From Acetatifactor sp. (lineage in GTDB: Bacteria; Bacillota; Clostridia; Lachnospirales; Lachnospiraceae): 64,000 bases of DNA. Shown here one piece after another: positions 48,088 to 57,476 of this stretch. The position numbers were made by a program, and so were the translations under genes. The notes under the pieces were generated by a model that had not been told where the DNA came from, ran no database searches, and saw only the letters and a program-made list of their open reading frames with translations. How positions within the stretch are numbered: position 1 is the stretch's first letter; each line of letters starts with the position of its first letter. The stretch spans positions 1 to 64,000 of the forward strand of contig JAHBAA010000039.1 of NCBI GenBank assembly GCA_018385425.1, written 5' to 3'.

Positions 48088-48987
48088 ATGACGAACGGTT
48101 TGCAGGAAGAGTTTCGTTTCGAAGAGAAGAAATCCATACGTAGGCGGATGGGGGACTATCTCGTTATCACCATTGGCGCTTTTGTTTATTCGGCAGCGGT
48201 CAGTCTCTTTCTGGATCCCAATCGGCTGGCACCCGGCGGCGTTACCGGTATCGCCATTATGCTGAGCAAGTATACTGGGATGGAGACCGGAACCTGGGTG
48301 CTGCTGATCAATCTGCCGATTCTGGCGATCGGAATGTGGAAGTTTGGGTTGAGATTTCTGCTCTCCACTCTGTATTGTACCGCAATGACATCCTTGTTTA
48401 TCAATGTACTGTCGCCCATCGGTGCGGTGACGGTGGATCCGTTGCTTGCGTCTCTTGCCGGGGGAGCGCTGATGGCAATCGGTATCGGCTTGGTCTTTAA
48501 GGCCGGTGCTACCAGCGGCGGAACCGATATTCTCGTGAAGCTTCTGCGGCTGAAGTTCCCCTACCTGAAGACGGGGGCGTTGTTTTTGCTGACGGATGCC
48601 TGTATCGTGGCTTTGTCAGGTGTGGTATTTCAGGATGTCGATGTGGCGCTCTATGCCGGTCTGGTTGTTGTGGTTAATTCTCTTTTGTTGGATGTTGTCC
48701 TCTATGGCAGAGATGAGGCTAAGCTTCTAGTTATCATCAGTGATTGTCACGAAGCCATTGCACGTCGCTTGCTGGAAGAGATGGACATCGGTGTTACTTT
48801 TTTGGAGGGCAGCGGTGCTTACAGCGGAAAGGATAAGAGGGTGATCCTGTGTGCGATCAAGAAGCAGGTCTCACACAGGGCAGAGGAAATTGTTCGACAG
48901 GAAGATCCTGCCGTGTTTATGATCGTTACCAGTGCCACGGAGATCTACGGAGAGGGATACAAGAGCCTGTTCAGTGAAAAAATATAG
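48088..48987 (+). CDS. YitT family membrane protein
   Basis: FLDPNRLAPGGVTGIAIMLSKYTGMETGTWVLLINLPI; GATSGGTDILVKLL; C-terminal DUF2179-like domain. Confidence 0.9.
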   Translation: MTNGLQEEFRFEEKKSIRRRMGDYLVITIGAFVYSAAVSLFLDPNRLAPGGVTGIAIMLSKYTGMETGTWVLLINLPILAIGMWKFGLRFLLSTLYCTAMTSLFINVLSPIGAVTVDPLLASLAGGALMAIGIGLVFKAGATSGGTDILVKLLRLKFPYLKTGALFLLTDACIVALSGVVFQDVDVALYAGLVVVVNSLLLDVVLYGRDEAKLLVIISDCHEAIARRLLEEMDIGVTFLEGSGAYSGKDKRVILCAIKKQVSHRAEEIVRQEDPAVFMIVTSATEIYGEGYKSLFSEKI

Positions 48988-48996
48988 TGGTTTTGG

Positions 48997-49036
48997 AGGG
49001 GGAGAGGTTTTCTGAAAAAATGTCTCCCTCTTTTTT
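48997..49036 (+). terminator. Terminator-like hairpin
   Basis: gagggggagaggttttctgaaaaaatgtctccctctttttt. Confidence 0.65.
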
Positions 49037-49092
49037 GAAAAAAAGTGATTTTACCAGTTGACGAAACCATATAATTGTGTAAAAATAAGAAA

Positions 49093-49106
49093 TGTAAACG
49101 CTTACA
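49093..49106. promoter_or_regulatory. Catabolite response element (cre) candidate upstream of eda-kdgK
   Basis: TGTAAACGCTTACA matches cre consensus TGWAANCGNTNWCA at every position. Confidence 0.75.
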
Positions 49107-49204
49107 TTTTTGAATTCTCACAGGTGTTTTTTCAGAAATGGAAGGGGTTTCGAAGATCAAGCCAGAATAATTTGATTGTCCTGTGGACAGAAAGAGGGAG
49201 AAGA

Positions 49205-49843
49205 ATGAATCAGGTATTGGAGCAGTTTCAGAAAATCGGAATCATTCCTGTAGTGGTATTGGATGATGCGAAGGATGCAGAACCCTTGGGACGTGCATTG
49301 ATGGAGGGTGGTCTTCCCTGTGCTGAGGTAACTTTTCGTACCGCAGCGGCAGAAGAGGCGATCCGCATTATGAGTGAGAAATTTCCTGATATGCTTGTGG
49401 GAGCAGGTACCGTGCTTACGACAGAACAGGTAGATCGTGCGGTTGCAGCAGGTGCAAAGTTTATTGTCAGCCCCGGAATTAACCCCAAGGTGGTAGAGTA
49501 CTGTGTGAAGAAGAATATTCCCATCACCCCCGGCACCTGTAACCCCAGCAATGTTGAGACTGCATTGGAATTTGGCCTTGAGGTCGTGAAGTTCTTCCCT
49601 GCGGAGCAGGCCGGCGGACTGAACTATATCAAAGCGATCGCGGCACCCTATACCGGGGTGAAATTCATGCCTACAGGCGGAATCAATGCGACCAATGTCA
49701 GAGAATATCTGAAGTATAACAGAATTATTGCCTGCGGCGGCAGCTGGATGGTTAAGGGTGATCTGATCAAGGCCGGTGATTTTGAAAAGATCAAAGAGCT
49801 GACCGCAGAGGCTGCAGCGATCGTAAAAGAAATTCGTGGATAA
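49205..49843 (+). CDS. eda: KHG/KDPG aldolase
   Basis: VVVLDDAKDAEPLGRALMEGGLPCAEVTFRTAAAEEAI; VGAGTVLTTEQVDRAVAAGAKFIVSPGINPKV; KFFPAEQAGGLNYIKAI. Confidence 0.94.
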   Translation: MNQVLEQFQKIGIIPVVVLDDAKDAEPLGRALMEGGLPCAEVTFRTAAAEEAIRIMSEKFPDMLVGAGTVLTTEQVDRAVAAGAKFIVSPGINPKVVEYCVKKNIPITPGTCNPSNVETALEFGLEVVKFFPAEQAGGLNYIKAIAAPYTGVKFMPTGGINATNVREYLKYNRIIACGGSWMVKGDLIKAGDFEKIKELTAEAAAIVKEIRG

Positions 49844-49866
49844 AAGAAACTGGAGGAAATAAGACA

Positions 49867-50964
49867 ATGGATTTGAATTTGAGACCTGCCAATGAGTGTA
49901 CCTTTGATGCTGTATCTTTAGGAGAAGTAATGCTTCGTCTGGATCCCGGTGAGGGCCGTATTCGTACCGCCAGAAGCTTTCGTGCCTGGGAAGGCGGTGG
50001 AGAGTACAATGTAGTCAGAGGACTTCGCAGATGCTTTGGGCTGAAGACTGCCGTGATCACTGCTTTTGCAGACAATGAAGTCGGAAAACTGATGGAGGAT
50101 TTCATCCTTCAGGGCGGAGTTGATACCTCCCTGATCAAGTGGATGCCCACCGATGGTATCGGCCGTGTATGCAGAAACGGTCTGAATTTTACAGAGCGCG
50201 GCTTTGGTATCCGTGGTGCGGTAGGCTGTTCCGACAGAGCAAACACTGCTATTTCCAAGGCTACTCCCGACGATTTTGATTTCGAGTATATTTTTGGCAC
50301 ACTTGGTGTCCGTTGGTTACATACCGGCGGCATTTACGCTGCTCTTTCAGAGCAGTCCTGTGAGACCGTTCTCGCTGCCATCAAGACCGCTAAGAAGTAC
50401 GGCACCATCGTTTCTTACGATCTGAACTATCGTCCTTCCATGTGGAGTGCGATCGGCGGCCTTGCCAAGGCGCAGGAAGTCAATAAGGAAATTGCCAAGT
50501 ATGTCGATGTGATGATCGGCAACGAGGAGGACTTTACAGCTTGCCTTGGTTTTGAGATCGAGGGCAACGACGAGAATTTGAAGGAACTGAATATCGAAGG
50601 CTACAAAAAGATGATCAACAATGCCGTACAGGTATATCCTAACTTCAAGGCTGTTGCAACCACCCTTCGTACCGTCAGAACCGCTACAGTGAATGACTGG
50701 AGTGCTCTCTGCTGGGCAGGCGGGGAGATCTACAAGGCAAAGCAGTATGATGCGCTTGAGATCATGGACCGCGTAGGCGGCGGTGATTCCTTCGCTTCCG
50801 GTTTGATCTATGGTTTGATGACCACCGGTGATGCTGAGATTGCCGTAAATTACGGGGCAGCACATGGTGCATTGGCTATGACCACACCCGGTGATACTAC
50901 TATGGCGAGCAAGAAGGAAGTTGAGGCTATCATGGGCGGAGCCGGAGCTCGCGTACAGAGATAG
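49867..50964 (+). CDS. kdgK: PfkB family sugar kinase (2-dehydro-3-deoxygluconokinase-like)
   Basis: SLGEVMLRLDP...EGGGEYNV; VSYDLNYRPSMW; DRVGGGDSFASGLIYGL; adjacent to eda. Confidence 0.88.
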   Translation: MDLNLRPANECTFDAVSLGEVMLRLDPGEGRIRTARSFRAWEGGGEYNVVRGLRRCFGLKTAVITAFADNEVGKLMEDFILQGGVDTSLIKWMPTDGIGRVCRNGLNFTERGFGIRGAVGCSDRANTAISKATPDDFDFEYIFGTLGVRWLHTGGIYAALSEQSCETVLAAIKTAKKYGTIVSYDLNYRPSMWSAIGGLAKAQEVNKEIAKYVDVMIGNEEDFTACLGFEIEGNDENLKELNIEGYKKMINNAVQVYPNFKAVATTLRTVRTATVNDWSALCWAGGEIYKAKQYDALEIMDRVGGGDSFASGLIYGLMTTGDAEIAVNYGAAHGALAMTTPGDTTMASKKEVEAIMGGAGARVQR

Positions 50965-50985
50965 ACACTTTTGTCGGATCATTCA

Positions 50986-51020
50986 CCTGAAAGCTCTGTG
51001 GAAACACAGGCTTTCAGGTT
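50986..51020 (+). terminator. Rho-independent terminator
   Basis: cctgaaagctctgtggaaacacaggctttcaggttttttt. Confidence 0.85.
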
Positions 51021-51097
51021 TTTTTGTCTTTTTTTTCAGAGTATGCTATAATAGATCCATATGTGGAAAATATGTCGCAGAAAGGCGGAAAATACAG

Positions 51098-51787
51098 ATG
51101 ATTAAGGTTTTCGTTGACCTGGAGTTTTGTGAGGTGAATAAGAAAATTCGAAGAGATTTGAAATATTGCAGGTGCGAGATTATTCAGATCGGTGCAGTAA
51201 AGCTGAATGACGAGAACTGCATCATCGATCGGTATGATCGCTTTGTCAAGCCGGTGTACGGTGAGATCAGCAGTTTTATCACTGACCTGACCCATATCTC
51301 GGAGAAAGATCTCTGCGGAGCCTGTGGCTTTGAGGAAGCCATGGATGATTTTCTGGCCTGGATCGGAGAGGAAGAGACAACGATGTACTCCTGGAGCAAT
51401 TCTGATGCCGGACAGATCCGTCAGGAGAGCCGCTGTAAGGGATATGATGATCCAAGATTGCAGCAGTTGCTGAGCAGTTGGGTAGATTTTCAGAAGGTGT
51501 TCTCCGGAATCCTGCAGGTGAAACAGGCGATCAAGCTGGAGGCTGCTTTGAATGGAGCGGGGATTACCTTCGAGGGCTGTCCTCATGCTGCATTGGCCGA
51601 TGCGGAGAATACTGCCCGCCTGTTTGCACTGACACAGGACGAGGAGGCCTTTGAAGAAAGTGCGAAGTCGATTCTGGAACTGCTTCGGCCGAAGCCCGCA
51701 TTGTCAGTTTCCCTTGGAAGCTTCTTCTCTGAGGAACTGCTCCGGCAGCTGCAGGGAGAGGAACCTGTAGAGGAGAACCCGGATTGA
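51098..51787 (+). CDS. 3'-5' exonuclease (DEDD/DnaQ-like)
   Basis: FVDLEFCEV...IIQIGAVKL...DLTHIS...CPHAALADAENTARLF. Confidence 0.8.
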   Translation: MIKVFVDLEFCEVNKKIRRDLKYCRCEIIQIGAVKLNDENCIIDRYDRFVKPVYGEISSFITDLTHISEKDLCGACGFEEAMDDFLAWIGEEETTMYSWSNSDAGQIRQESRCKGYDDPRLQQLLSSWVDFQKVFSGILQVKQAIKLEAALNGAGITFEGCPHAALADAENTARLFALTQDEEAFEESAKSILELLRPKPALSVSLGSFFSEELLRQLQGEEPVEENPD

Positions 51788-51818
51788 TGAAAAGACTTTT
51801 CAGAATTATAAAAGATGG

Positions 51819-51873
51819 CAAAGCAAGGTGTCAAGAAAAAATACTTGACACCTTGCTTTGCTTGTAGTATAGT
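51819..51873 (+). promoter_or_regulatory. 17-bp perfect inverted repeat overlapping the -35 of a near-consensus promoter for ylxM-ffh
   Basis: caaagcaaggtgtcaag (51819-51835) / cttgacaccttgctttg (51844-51860); TTGACA 51845-51850, 17-nt spacer, TATAGT 51868-51873. Confidence 0.75.
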
Positions 51874-51911
51874 GAACGAGGTTGAGGATGTGGAAGGAAG
51901 GAATCGCTTGC

Positions 51912-52289
51912 ATGGATTCAGTTCGTGATACCGATCAGTTGGAGAAGATTTATAAGCAGACGATGCTTTTCGACTTCTATGGAGAACTATTGACGGAACA
52001 TCAGAAACAGGTGTATGAGGACGCGGTCTATAATGATCTGTCCTTAAGTGAGATCGCTGAGACTTATGGAATCAGCAGGCAGGGTGTGCACGATCTGATC
52101 AAGAGATGCGACAAACTGCTTCAGGGCTATGAGGATAAGCTGCATCTGATCGAGCGTTTTGGCAAGGCCAAGGAGACGGTTCGACTGATTCAGACGATGA
52201 CGGAGATATCCGGAGAGGGAGCGGAGGTTTTGAGGAAGCGACTTGAGGATATCAGGTTACTTGCAGAGAACCTGCTGCAGGAGATTTAA
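51912..52289 (+). CDS. ylxM: YlxM-like DNA-binding protein (UPF0122)
   Basis: LFDFYGELLTEHQKQVYEDAVYNDLSLSEIAETYGISRQGVHDLIKRCDKLLQGYEDKL; precedes ffh. Confidence 0.92.
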   Translation: MDSVRDTDQLEKIYKQTMLFDFYGELLTEHQKQVYEDAVYNDLSLSEIAETYGISRQGVHDLIKRCDKLLQGYEDKLHLIERFGKAKETVRLIQTMTEISGEGAEVLRKRLEDIRLLAENLLQEI

Positions 52290-52313
52290 AAAGTGAGTAA
52301 GGAGTTTTTGTAA

Positions 52314-53678
52314 GTGGCATTTGAGAGTTTAACCGATAAACTGCAGAATGTGTTTAAGAACCTTCGCGGTAAGGGGCGTCTGACTGAGGACGATGTGAAA
52401 GCTGCCCTCAAGGAAGTCAAGATGGCGCTGCTGGAAGCTGACGTGAATTTCAAGGTTGTTAAGCAGTTTGTGAAGGCCATTGAAGAGCGTGCTATCGGAC
52501 AGGATGTGATGAATGGTCTGAATCCTGCGCAGATGGTGATCAAGATCGTCAATGAAGAGATGATCGCCCTGATGGGCAGTGAGACAACGGAGATCGCCAT
52601 GCAGCCCGGCAAGGCAATTACAGTGATCCTGATGGCCGGTCTTCAGGGTGCAGGTAAGACGACAGCTACTGCCAAGATCGCCGGTAAGCTGAAGAAAAAG
52701 GGTAAGAAATGCCTCTTGGTTGCCTGTGATATCTACAGACCTGCAGCCATTGAGCAGTTGAAGATCAACGGAGCAAAGCAGGAGGTCGATGTGTTTTCCC
52801 TCGGAACGGATGTCAGACCTCTGGAGATTGCGCGACAGGCGATCGGCTTTGCGGAAAAGAATGGCCACAATGTAGTAATTCTGGATACTGCCGGACGGCT
52901 TCACATCGACGAAGATATGATGGCTGAGCTGCAGGAGATCAAGTCAAACCTGGACGTGCATCAGACTTTGCTTGTGGTAGATGCCATGACCGGTCAGGAT
53001 GCAGTCAATGTTGCCAAGGAATTCGATGAGAAGGTTGGCATTGACGGTGTGATCCTCTCGAAGATGGATGGAGATACGCGAGGCGGTGCCGCGCTTTCCA
53101 TAAAAGCTGTAACGGGTAAGCCGATTCTTTTTGTCAGCATGGGCGAGAAGCTTTCCGATCTGGAGCAGTTTTACCCGGATCGAATGGCCAATCGAATTCT
53201 CGGTATGGGGGATGTACTCACTCTGATCGAGAAGGCTCAGGAGAACATTGACATTGATGAAGAGACCAGCCGTGAGATGGCCGGACGCATGAAGAAGGGT
53301 AAATTCGATTTTGAAGATTACCTGGAGAGCATGAAGCAGATGCGTAAGATGGGTGGCCTGACAAGCATTCTCGGAATGCTTCCCGGCATGGGCGTGAAGT
53401 CTTCCGATCTGGAGGGAATGATCGATGAGAAGCAGCTGAAGCAAATGGAGGCAATCGTTCTCTCCATGACAAAGGAGGAGCGAAGGAATCCGAAGCTTCT
53501 GAATCCCAGAAGGAAGCATCGTATTGCAAAGGGCGCCGGTGTGGATATTGCTGTGGTGAATCGCTTTATCAAACAGTTTGAACAGAGCCAGAAGCTGATG
53601 AAGCAGTTCGGAGGCGGCAGGAAGAAACACGGAATGTTCGGGGGCTTCCCCGGAAAAAGAGGCGGATTTCCGTTCTAA
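52314..53678 (+). CDS. ffh: Signal recognition particle protein Ffh (GTG start)
   Basis: GLQGAGKTTATAKIAGKL, DIYRPAAIEQL, LDTAGRLHIDEDMM, SKMDGDTRGGAALS; C-terminal M domain. Confidence 0.97.
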   Translation: MAFESLTDKLQNVFKNLRGKGRLTEDDVKAALKEVKMALLEADVNFKVVKQFVKAIEERAIGQDVMNGLNPAQMVIKIVNEEMIALMGSETTEIAMQPGKAITVILMAGLQGAGKTTATAKIAGKLKKKGKKCLLVACDIYRPAAIEQLKINGAKQEVDVFSLGTDVRPLEIARQAIGFAEKNGHNVVILDTAGRLHIDEDMMAELQEIKSNLDVHQTLLVVDAMTGQDAVNVAKEFDEKVGIDGVILSKMDGDTRGGAALSIKAVTGKPILFVSMGEKLSDLEQFYPDRMANRILGMGDVLTLIEKAQENIDIDEETSREMAGRMKKGKFDFEDYLESMKQMRKMGGLTSILGMLPGMGVKSSDLEGMIDEKQLKQMEAIVLSMTKEERRNPKLLNPRRKHRIAKGAGVDIAVVNRFIKQFEQSQKLMKQFGGGRKKHGMFGGFPGKRGGFPF

Positions 53679-53754
53679 ATTCAGGTGAATCAGTCCGAAA
53701 AAGGACGTTCATAAATAAATCACATTATATTTTTATCAGATGGAGGAAAAAACA

Positions 53755-53997
53755 ATGTTAAAGATGAGATTGAGAAGAATGGGACAGAAGAAGGCTCCTT
53801 ATTATAGAATCGTTGTAGCTGATTCTCGTTCCCCCAGAGATGGAAGATTTGTAGAAGAGATCGGTACCTATGATCCCTCTACCGATCCCAGCACCTTCAG
53901 CATCAATGAGGAGCTTGCTAAGAAGTGGCTTGCTAACGGTGCTCAGCCTACCGAGCAGGTTGGAAAACTCTTGAAGGTTGCCGGTATCGTAAAATAA
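53755..53997 (+). CDS. rpsP: 30S ribosomal protein S16
   Basis: [41 protein letters not shown]. Confidence 0.97.
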   Translation: MLKMRLRRMGQKKAPYYRIVVADSRSPRDGRFVEEIGTYDPSTDPSTFSINEELAKKWLANGAQPTEQVGKLLKVAGIVK

Positions 53998-54021
53998 GTT
54001 CAGATTCTTTGGAGGTGGCTT

Positions 54022-54249
54022 ATGAAGGAATTAGTTGAAGTAGTTGCGAAAGCACTTGTAGACAATCCGGATGAGGTTGTTGTGACCGAGAAGACCGAGG
54101 GCAGATATACAGTTATCGAACTTCATGTAGCTGCATCCGATATGGGCAAAGTTATCGGCAAACAGGGAAGAATTGCGAAAGCGATCCGTACTGTTGTGAA
54201 GGCTGCATCATCCAAAGATGACACGAGAGTGGATGTTGAGATTGTGTAA
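54022..54249 (+). CDS. khpA: KH domain RNA-binding protein KhpA
   Basis: MKELVEVVAKALVDNPDEV...GKVIGKQGRIAKAIRTVVKAA. Confidence 0.94.
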   Translation: MKELVEVVAKALVDNPDEVVVTEKTEGRYTVIELHVAASDMGKVIGKQGRIAKAIRTVVKAASSKDDTRVDVEIV

Positions 54250-54336
54250 TGTTGCCAGGCTATCATTTCACTTGATATTCGGGGAGGAACAGGCGATGCG
54301 CCCGGTGCCTCCCTTTGTTTTTCCATAGGAGGTTAA

Positions 54337-54867
54337 ATGGAAGAGTTTTTTCAGATCGGTTTGATCACTTCTACCCATGGAGTGCACGGAGAAGTGAAGG
54401 TGTTCCCTACCACAGACGATCCCCGGCGCTTTAAAAAGCTGCGGGAAGTGTTTGTGGATACCGGTAAGGAACGAGTCACGCTGGAAATAGAAGGTGTGAA
54501 GTTTTTCAAGCAGTTTGTGATCTTGAAATTCAAAGGTATCGACACGTTGAATGATGTGGAAAAATATCGCAAGGCCAGGTTGATCGTCTCCAGAGACAAT
54601 GCAGTGCGTCTTCGCAGGGATGAGTATTTTATTGCTGATCTGTGCGGATTGGAAGTTTTTGACGAATCCGGCGATCCGATCGGTATTCTGAGAGAAGTTC
54701 TGGAGACCGGAGCCAATGATGTATATGTCATTGATCTGAAGGATGGAAGAGAATTACTGCTTCCGGCGATCAAACAGTGTATTCTCGAGGTGAATGTGGA
54801 GGATGGCTTTATGAAGGTCCATGTTTTGGATGGGCTGCTGGACGAGGAATCGTCAAGAGAGGGATGA
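54337..54867 (+). CDS. rimM: Ribosome maturation factor RimM
   Basis: FQIGLITSTHGVHGEVKVFPTTDDPRRF; between rpsP-khpA and trmD. Confidence 0.94.
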   Translation: MEEFFQIGLITSTHGVHGEVKVFPTTDDPRRFKKLREVFVDTGKERVTLEIEGVKFFKQFVILKFKGIDTLNDVEKYRKARLIVSRDNAVRLRRDEYFIADLCGLEVFDESGDPIGILREVLETGANDVYVIDLKDGRELLLPAIKQCILEVNVEDGFMKVHVLDGLLDEESSREG

Positions 54868-54873
54868 TAGAAG

Positions 54874-56277
54874 ATGAAGTTTCATGTATTAACTCTTTTC
54901 CCTGAGATGATTCGGCAGGGACTTGCACCCAGCATCATTGGCAGAGCCTTGGAAAAGGGGATCATAGAGCTGAATGCGGTGGATATCAGGGATTATTCTC
55001 TGGATAAACACCGAAAGGTGGACGATTACCCCTATGGAGGCGGCGCCGGTATGCTGATGCAGGTGCAGCCTGTTTATGATGCCTGGCAGGCAGTCTGCGG
55101 TGGGAAAAAACTTCGCACGGTCTATGTGACGCCCCAGGGAGTACCTTTTACCCAGAAGCTTGCCGGGGACATGGCGAAGGAAGAGGAATTGGTGATTCTT
55201 TGCGGCCATTATGAAGGGATCGATCAGAGGGTTTTGGATGAGGTTGTCACTGATTTTGTTTCCATCGGTGATTATGTGCTTACAGGCGGCGAACTTCCTG
55301 CCATGGTCATGATCGATGCGGTCTCCAGGCTGGTTCCGGGTGTACTCGGAAATGATGCCTCTGCGGAGGAGGAGAGCTTTTTCAACGATCTTTTGGAGTA
55401 TCCACATTATTCCAGACCGGAGGTCTGGCACGGGAAACCAGTGCCGGAGGTGCTGCTTACCGGCAATCACAGAAGGGTGACTGAGTGGAGATTGGAGCAG
55501 TCAGTGGAGAAGACCAGAAGAGTTCGTCCTGATCTGTTCGCAAAATATGAGGAAAAACAAAAGCTGCTGAAGGCTCTCTCCAAGGATAAGCGCAATATGA
55601 TTCCGATCATGGAGAGTTTGTCCAGAGGGCAGGGGGAGATCCTGTATCAAAAGGACGGCGATGTGGTTGTCTACGCACCGTTTTCAGAGGTCTGCATGCT
55701 TGCTCTCTCCAATCCCGCAAACTGTGAACGGGTCTATCAGTCGGCTGTGAAGCATCCTGCCTGGTATCTGGTATTTTCCCGTGAGATGAAGGATTATCTG
55801 CTGCAACAGGGGCATGCTCTCTGGGGAGAGTGTTTCCAGTATCTTTATACCCTTCGCCAGACGATGCCTGTTGCCTATAAACAGATCAGAAGTCTGACCA
55901 TTGAGGATCTGCCCTATGTAAATGCTCATTATGGTCAGGACGGGGAGGAAGAAGAGTATCTTGCAGAGAGGATTCTGTCAGGAGCCATGTATGGTGCTTA
56001 TGATGAGCAGGGACTCATCGGTTTCATCGGATGTCACAACGACGGCAGCATGGGCTTTCTCTTTGTGGAGGAACCGCATCGGGGAAAGGGGATTGCTGTC
56101 AGTCTGGAATCTTTCCTGATCAACAGACAGCTGGAGAGGGGTTATATTCCATATTGTCATGTGAGAAAAGAAAACACTGCGTCCCTACATCTACAGGAGA
56201 AGCTGGGCTTATACCGGGCGGGCAGACCGGTTTGGTGGGTCTTCGGTTCACCTGAGTCGGAGCTTACGAAGGATTGA
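54874..56277 (+). CDS. trmD: TrmD tRNA (guanine-N1)-methyltransferase fused to a C-terminal GNAT-like acetyltransferase domain
   Basis: First ~240 aa: VDDYPYGGGAGMLMQVQPVYDA, LCGHYEGIDQRV, SIGDYVLTGGELPAMVMIDAVSRLVPGVLG; last ~130 aa: MGFLFVEEPHRGKGIAVSLESFLINRQLERGYIPYCHVRKENTASLHLQEKLGLYRA GNAT motif; no stop between. Confidence 0.9.
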   Translation: MKFHVLTLFPEMIRQGLAPSIIGRALEKGIIELNAVDIRDYSLDKHRKVDDYPYGGGAGMLMQVQPVYDAWQAVCGGKKLRTVYVTPQGVPFTQKLAGDMAKEEELVILCGHYEGIDQRVLDEVVTDFVSIGDYVLTGGELPAMVMIDAVSRLVPGVLGNDASAEEESFFNDLLEYPHYSRPEVWHGKPVPEVLLTGNHRRVTEWRLEQSVEKTRRVRPDLFAKYEEKQKLLKALSKDKRNMIPIMESLSRGQGEILYQKDGDVVVYAPFSEVCMLALSNPANCERVYQSAVKHPAWYLVFSREMKDYLLQQGHALWGECFQYLYTLRQTMPVAYKQIRSLTIEDLPYVNAHYGQDGEEEEYLAERILSGAMYGAYDEQGLIGFIGCHNDGSMGFLFVEEPHRGKGIAVSLESFLINRQLERGYIPYCHVRKENTASLHLQEKLGLYRAGRPVWWVFGSPESELTKD

Positions 56278-56428
56278 GAAAACTTAGAATTGCAATGTAT
56301 TTACGAAAACAAGTAAATTGTGCTTGCAATCAGAAAAAACTTGTGATAAAATATTCACGTTGTGTAAATAAGATGGTCCTCTGTTACGATCTGTATTAAG
56401 AACATCCATTATATGAAGGAGGCTCATT

Positions 56429-56776
56429 ATGAGTAATATTATCAAAGAAATCGAAGCTGAACAGCTGAAGGCAACCGTTGACGAGTTTGAAGTTGGTGAT
56501 ACCGTACGTGTATACGGTAAGATCAAAGAGGGTAACCGCGAGAGAATCCAGGTTTTCGAGGGTGTTGTTCTGAAGAGACAGGGTGGAAGCAATCGTGAGA
56601 CCTTCACTGTAAGAAAATCCTCCAACGGTGTCGGCGTTGAGAAGACCTGGCCTGTACATTCTCCCAATGTAGAGAAGATCGAAGTAATCAGAAAGGGTAA
56701 AGTAAGACGTGCTAAGCTGAACTACCTGAGAGACCGCGTTGGTAAGAAGGCAAAGGTGAAAGAGCTCGTCAGATAA
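56429..56776 (+). CDS. rplS: 50S ribosomal protein L19
   Basis: [82 protein letters not shown]. Confidence 0.97.
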   Translation: MSNIIKEIEAEQLKATVDEFEVGDTVRVYGKIKEGNRERIQVFEGVVLKRQGGSNRETFTVRKSSNGVGVEKTWPVHSPNVEKIEVIRKGKVRRAKLNYLRDRVGKKAKVKELVR

Positions 56777-56895
56777 TTTGCTTTGATTGAATTCACAAGA
56801 AGCTTGCGAAAAGGACAATTACTTTTGTAGTTGTCCTTTTCTATTTACGAAAAATGTGTTATACTGAAATGTATCATGGTTGTGAGGAAGAATTT

Positions 56896-57474
56896 ATGGC
56901 AAAAAGAAAGGGCTTGACCTTTTATCAAAAGAAAAAGAGAATGAATACTTCCCTGGTAAAAGAGATCTTCAGCTGGTCTGCGGGCATATTGATCTCTGTA
57001 TTTGTCGGTGTTGTGGCAACTCTTTTCTTTGGAATGAAAATTCAAGTGGTGGGTGATTCCATGCATCCCGATTTGCTGAACGGACAGTCTGTCTATGTGG
57101 ATCGTTTTCGGTATTTGTTGTCCACTCCAAAAAGAGGAGATGTGATCGTTTTTCTCCCAAACGGCAATGAGAATGCACACTATTATGTGAAGCGTGTGGT
57201 TGCGGTTCCCGGAGATCATCTGATGATTCGCGACGGTGTACTCTATGTGAACGGACTGGAGAGCAAATGGGTCAAAGATTATATTAAGGATCCCGGTATT
57301 GCCGTAAATGATATTACACTCAAGAGCAAAGAGTATTTTTGTATGGGCGATGATCCGCAGAACAGTGAGGACAGTCGTTCTGCCAACCTGGGAGCAGTAG
57401 AAGAAATCGATATTATAGGAAAGGTTTGGTTCCGTGGCGGCTATGAAGAGCTGGACATGGGATTTGTGAAGTAA
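56896..57474 (+). CDS. lepB: Signal peptidase I (first copy)
   Basis: VVGDSMHPDLLNGQSVYVDRF, KRGDVIVF, YYVKRVVAVPGD, FCMGDDPQNSEDSRS. Confidence 0.9.
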   Translation: MAKRKGLTFYQKKKRMNTSLVKEIFSWSAGILISVFVGVVATLFFGMKIQVVGDSMHPDLLNGQSVYVDRFRYLLSTPKRGDVIVFLPNGNENAHYYVKRVVAVPGDHLMIRDGVLYVNGLESKWVKDYIKDPGIAVNDITLKSKEYFCMGDDPQNSEDSRSANLGAVEEIDIIGKVWFRGGYEELDMGFVK

Positions 57475-57476
57475 GT

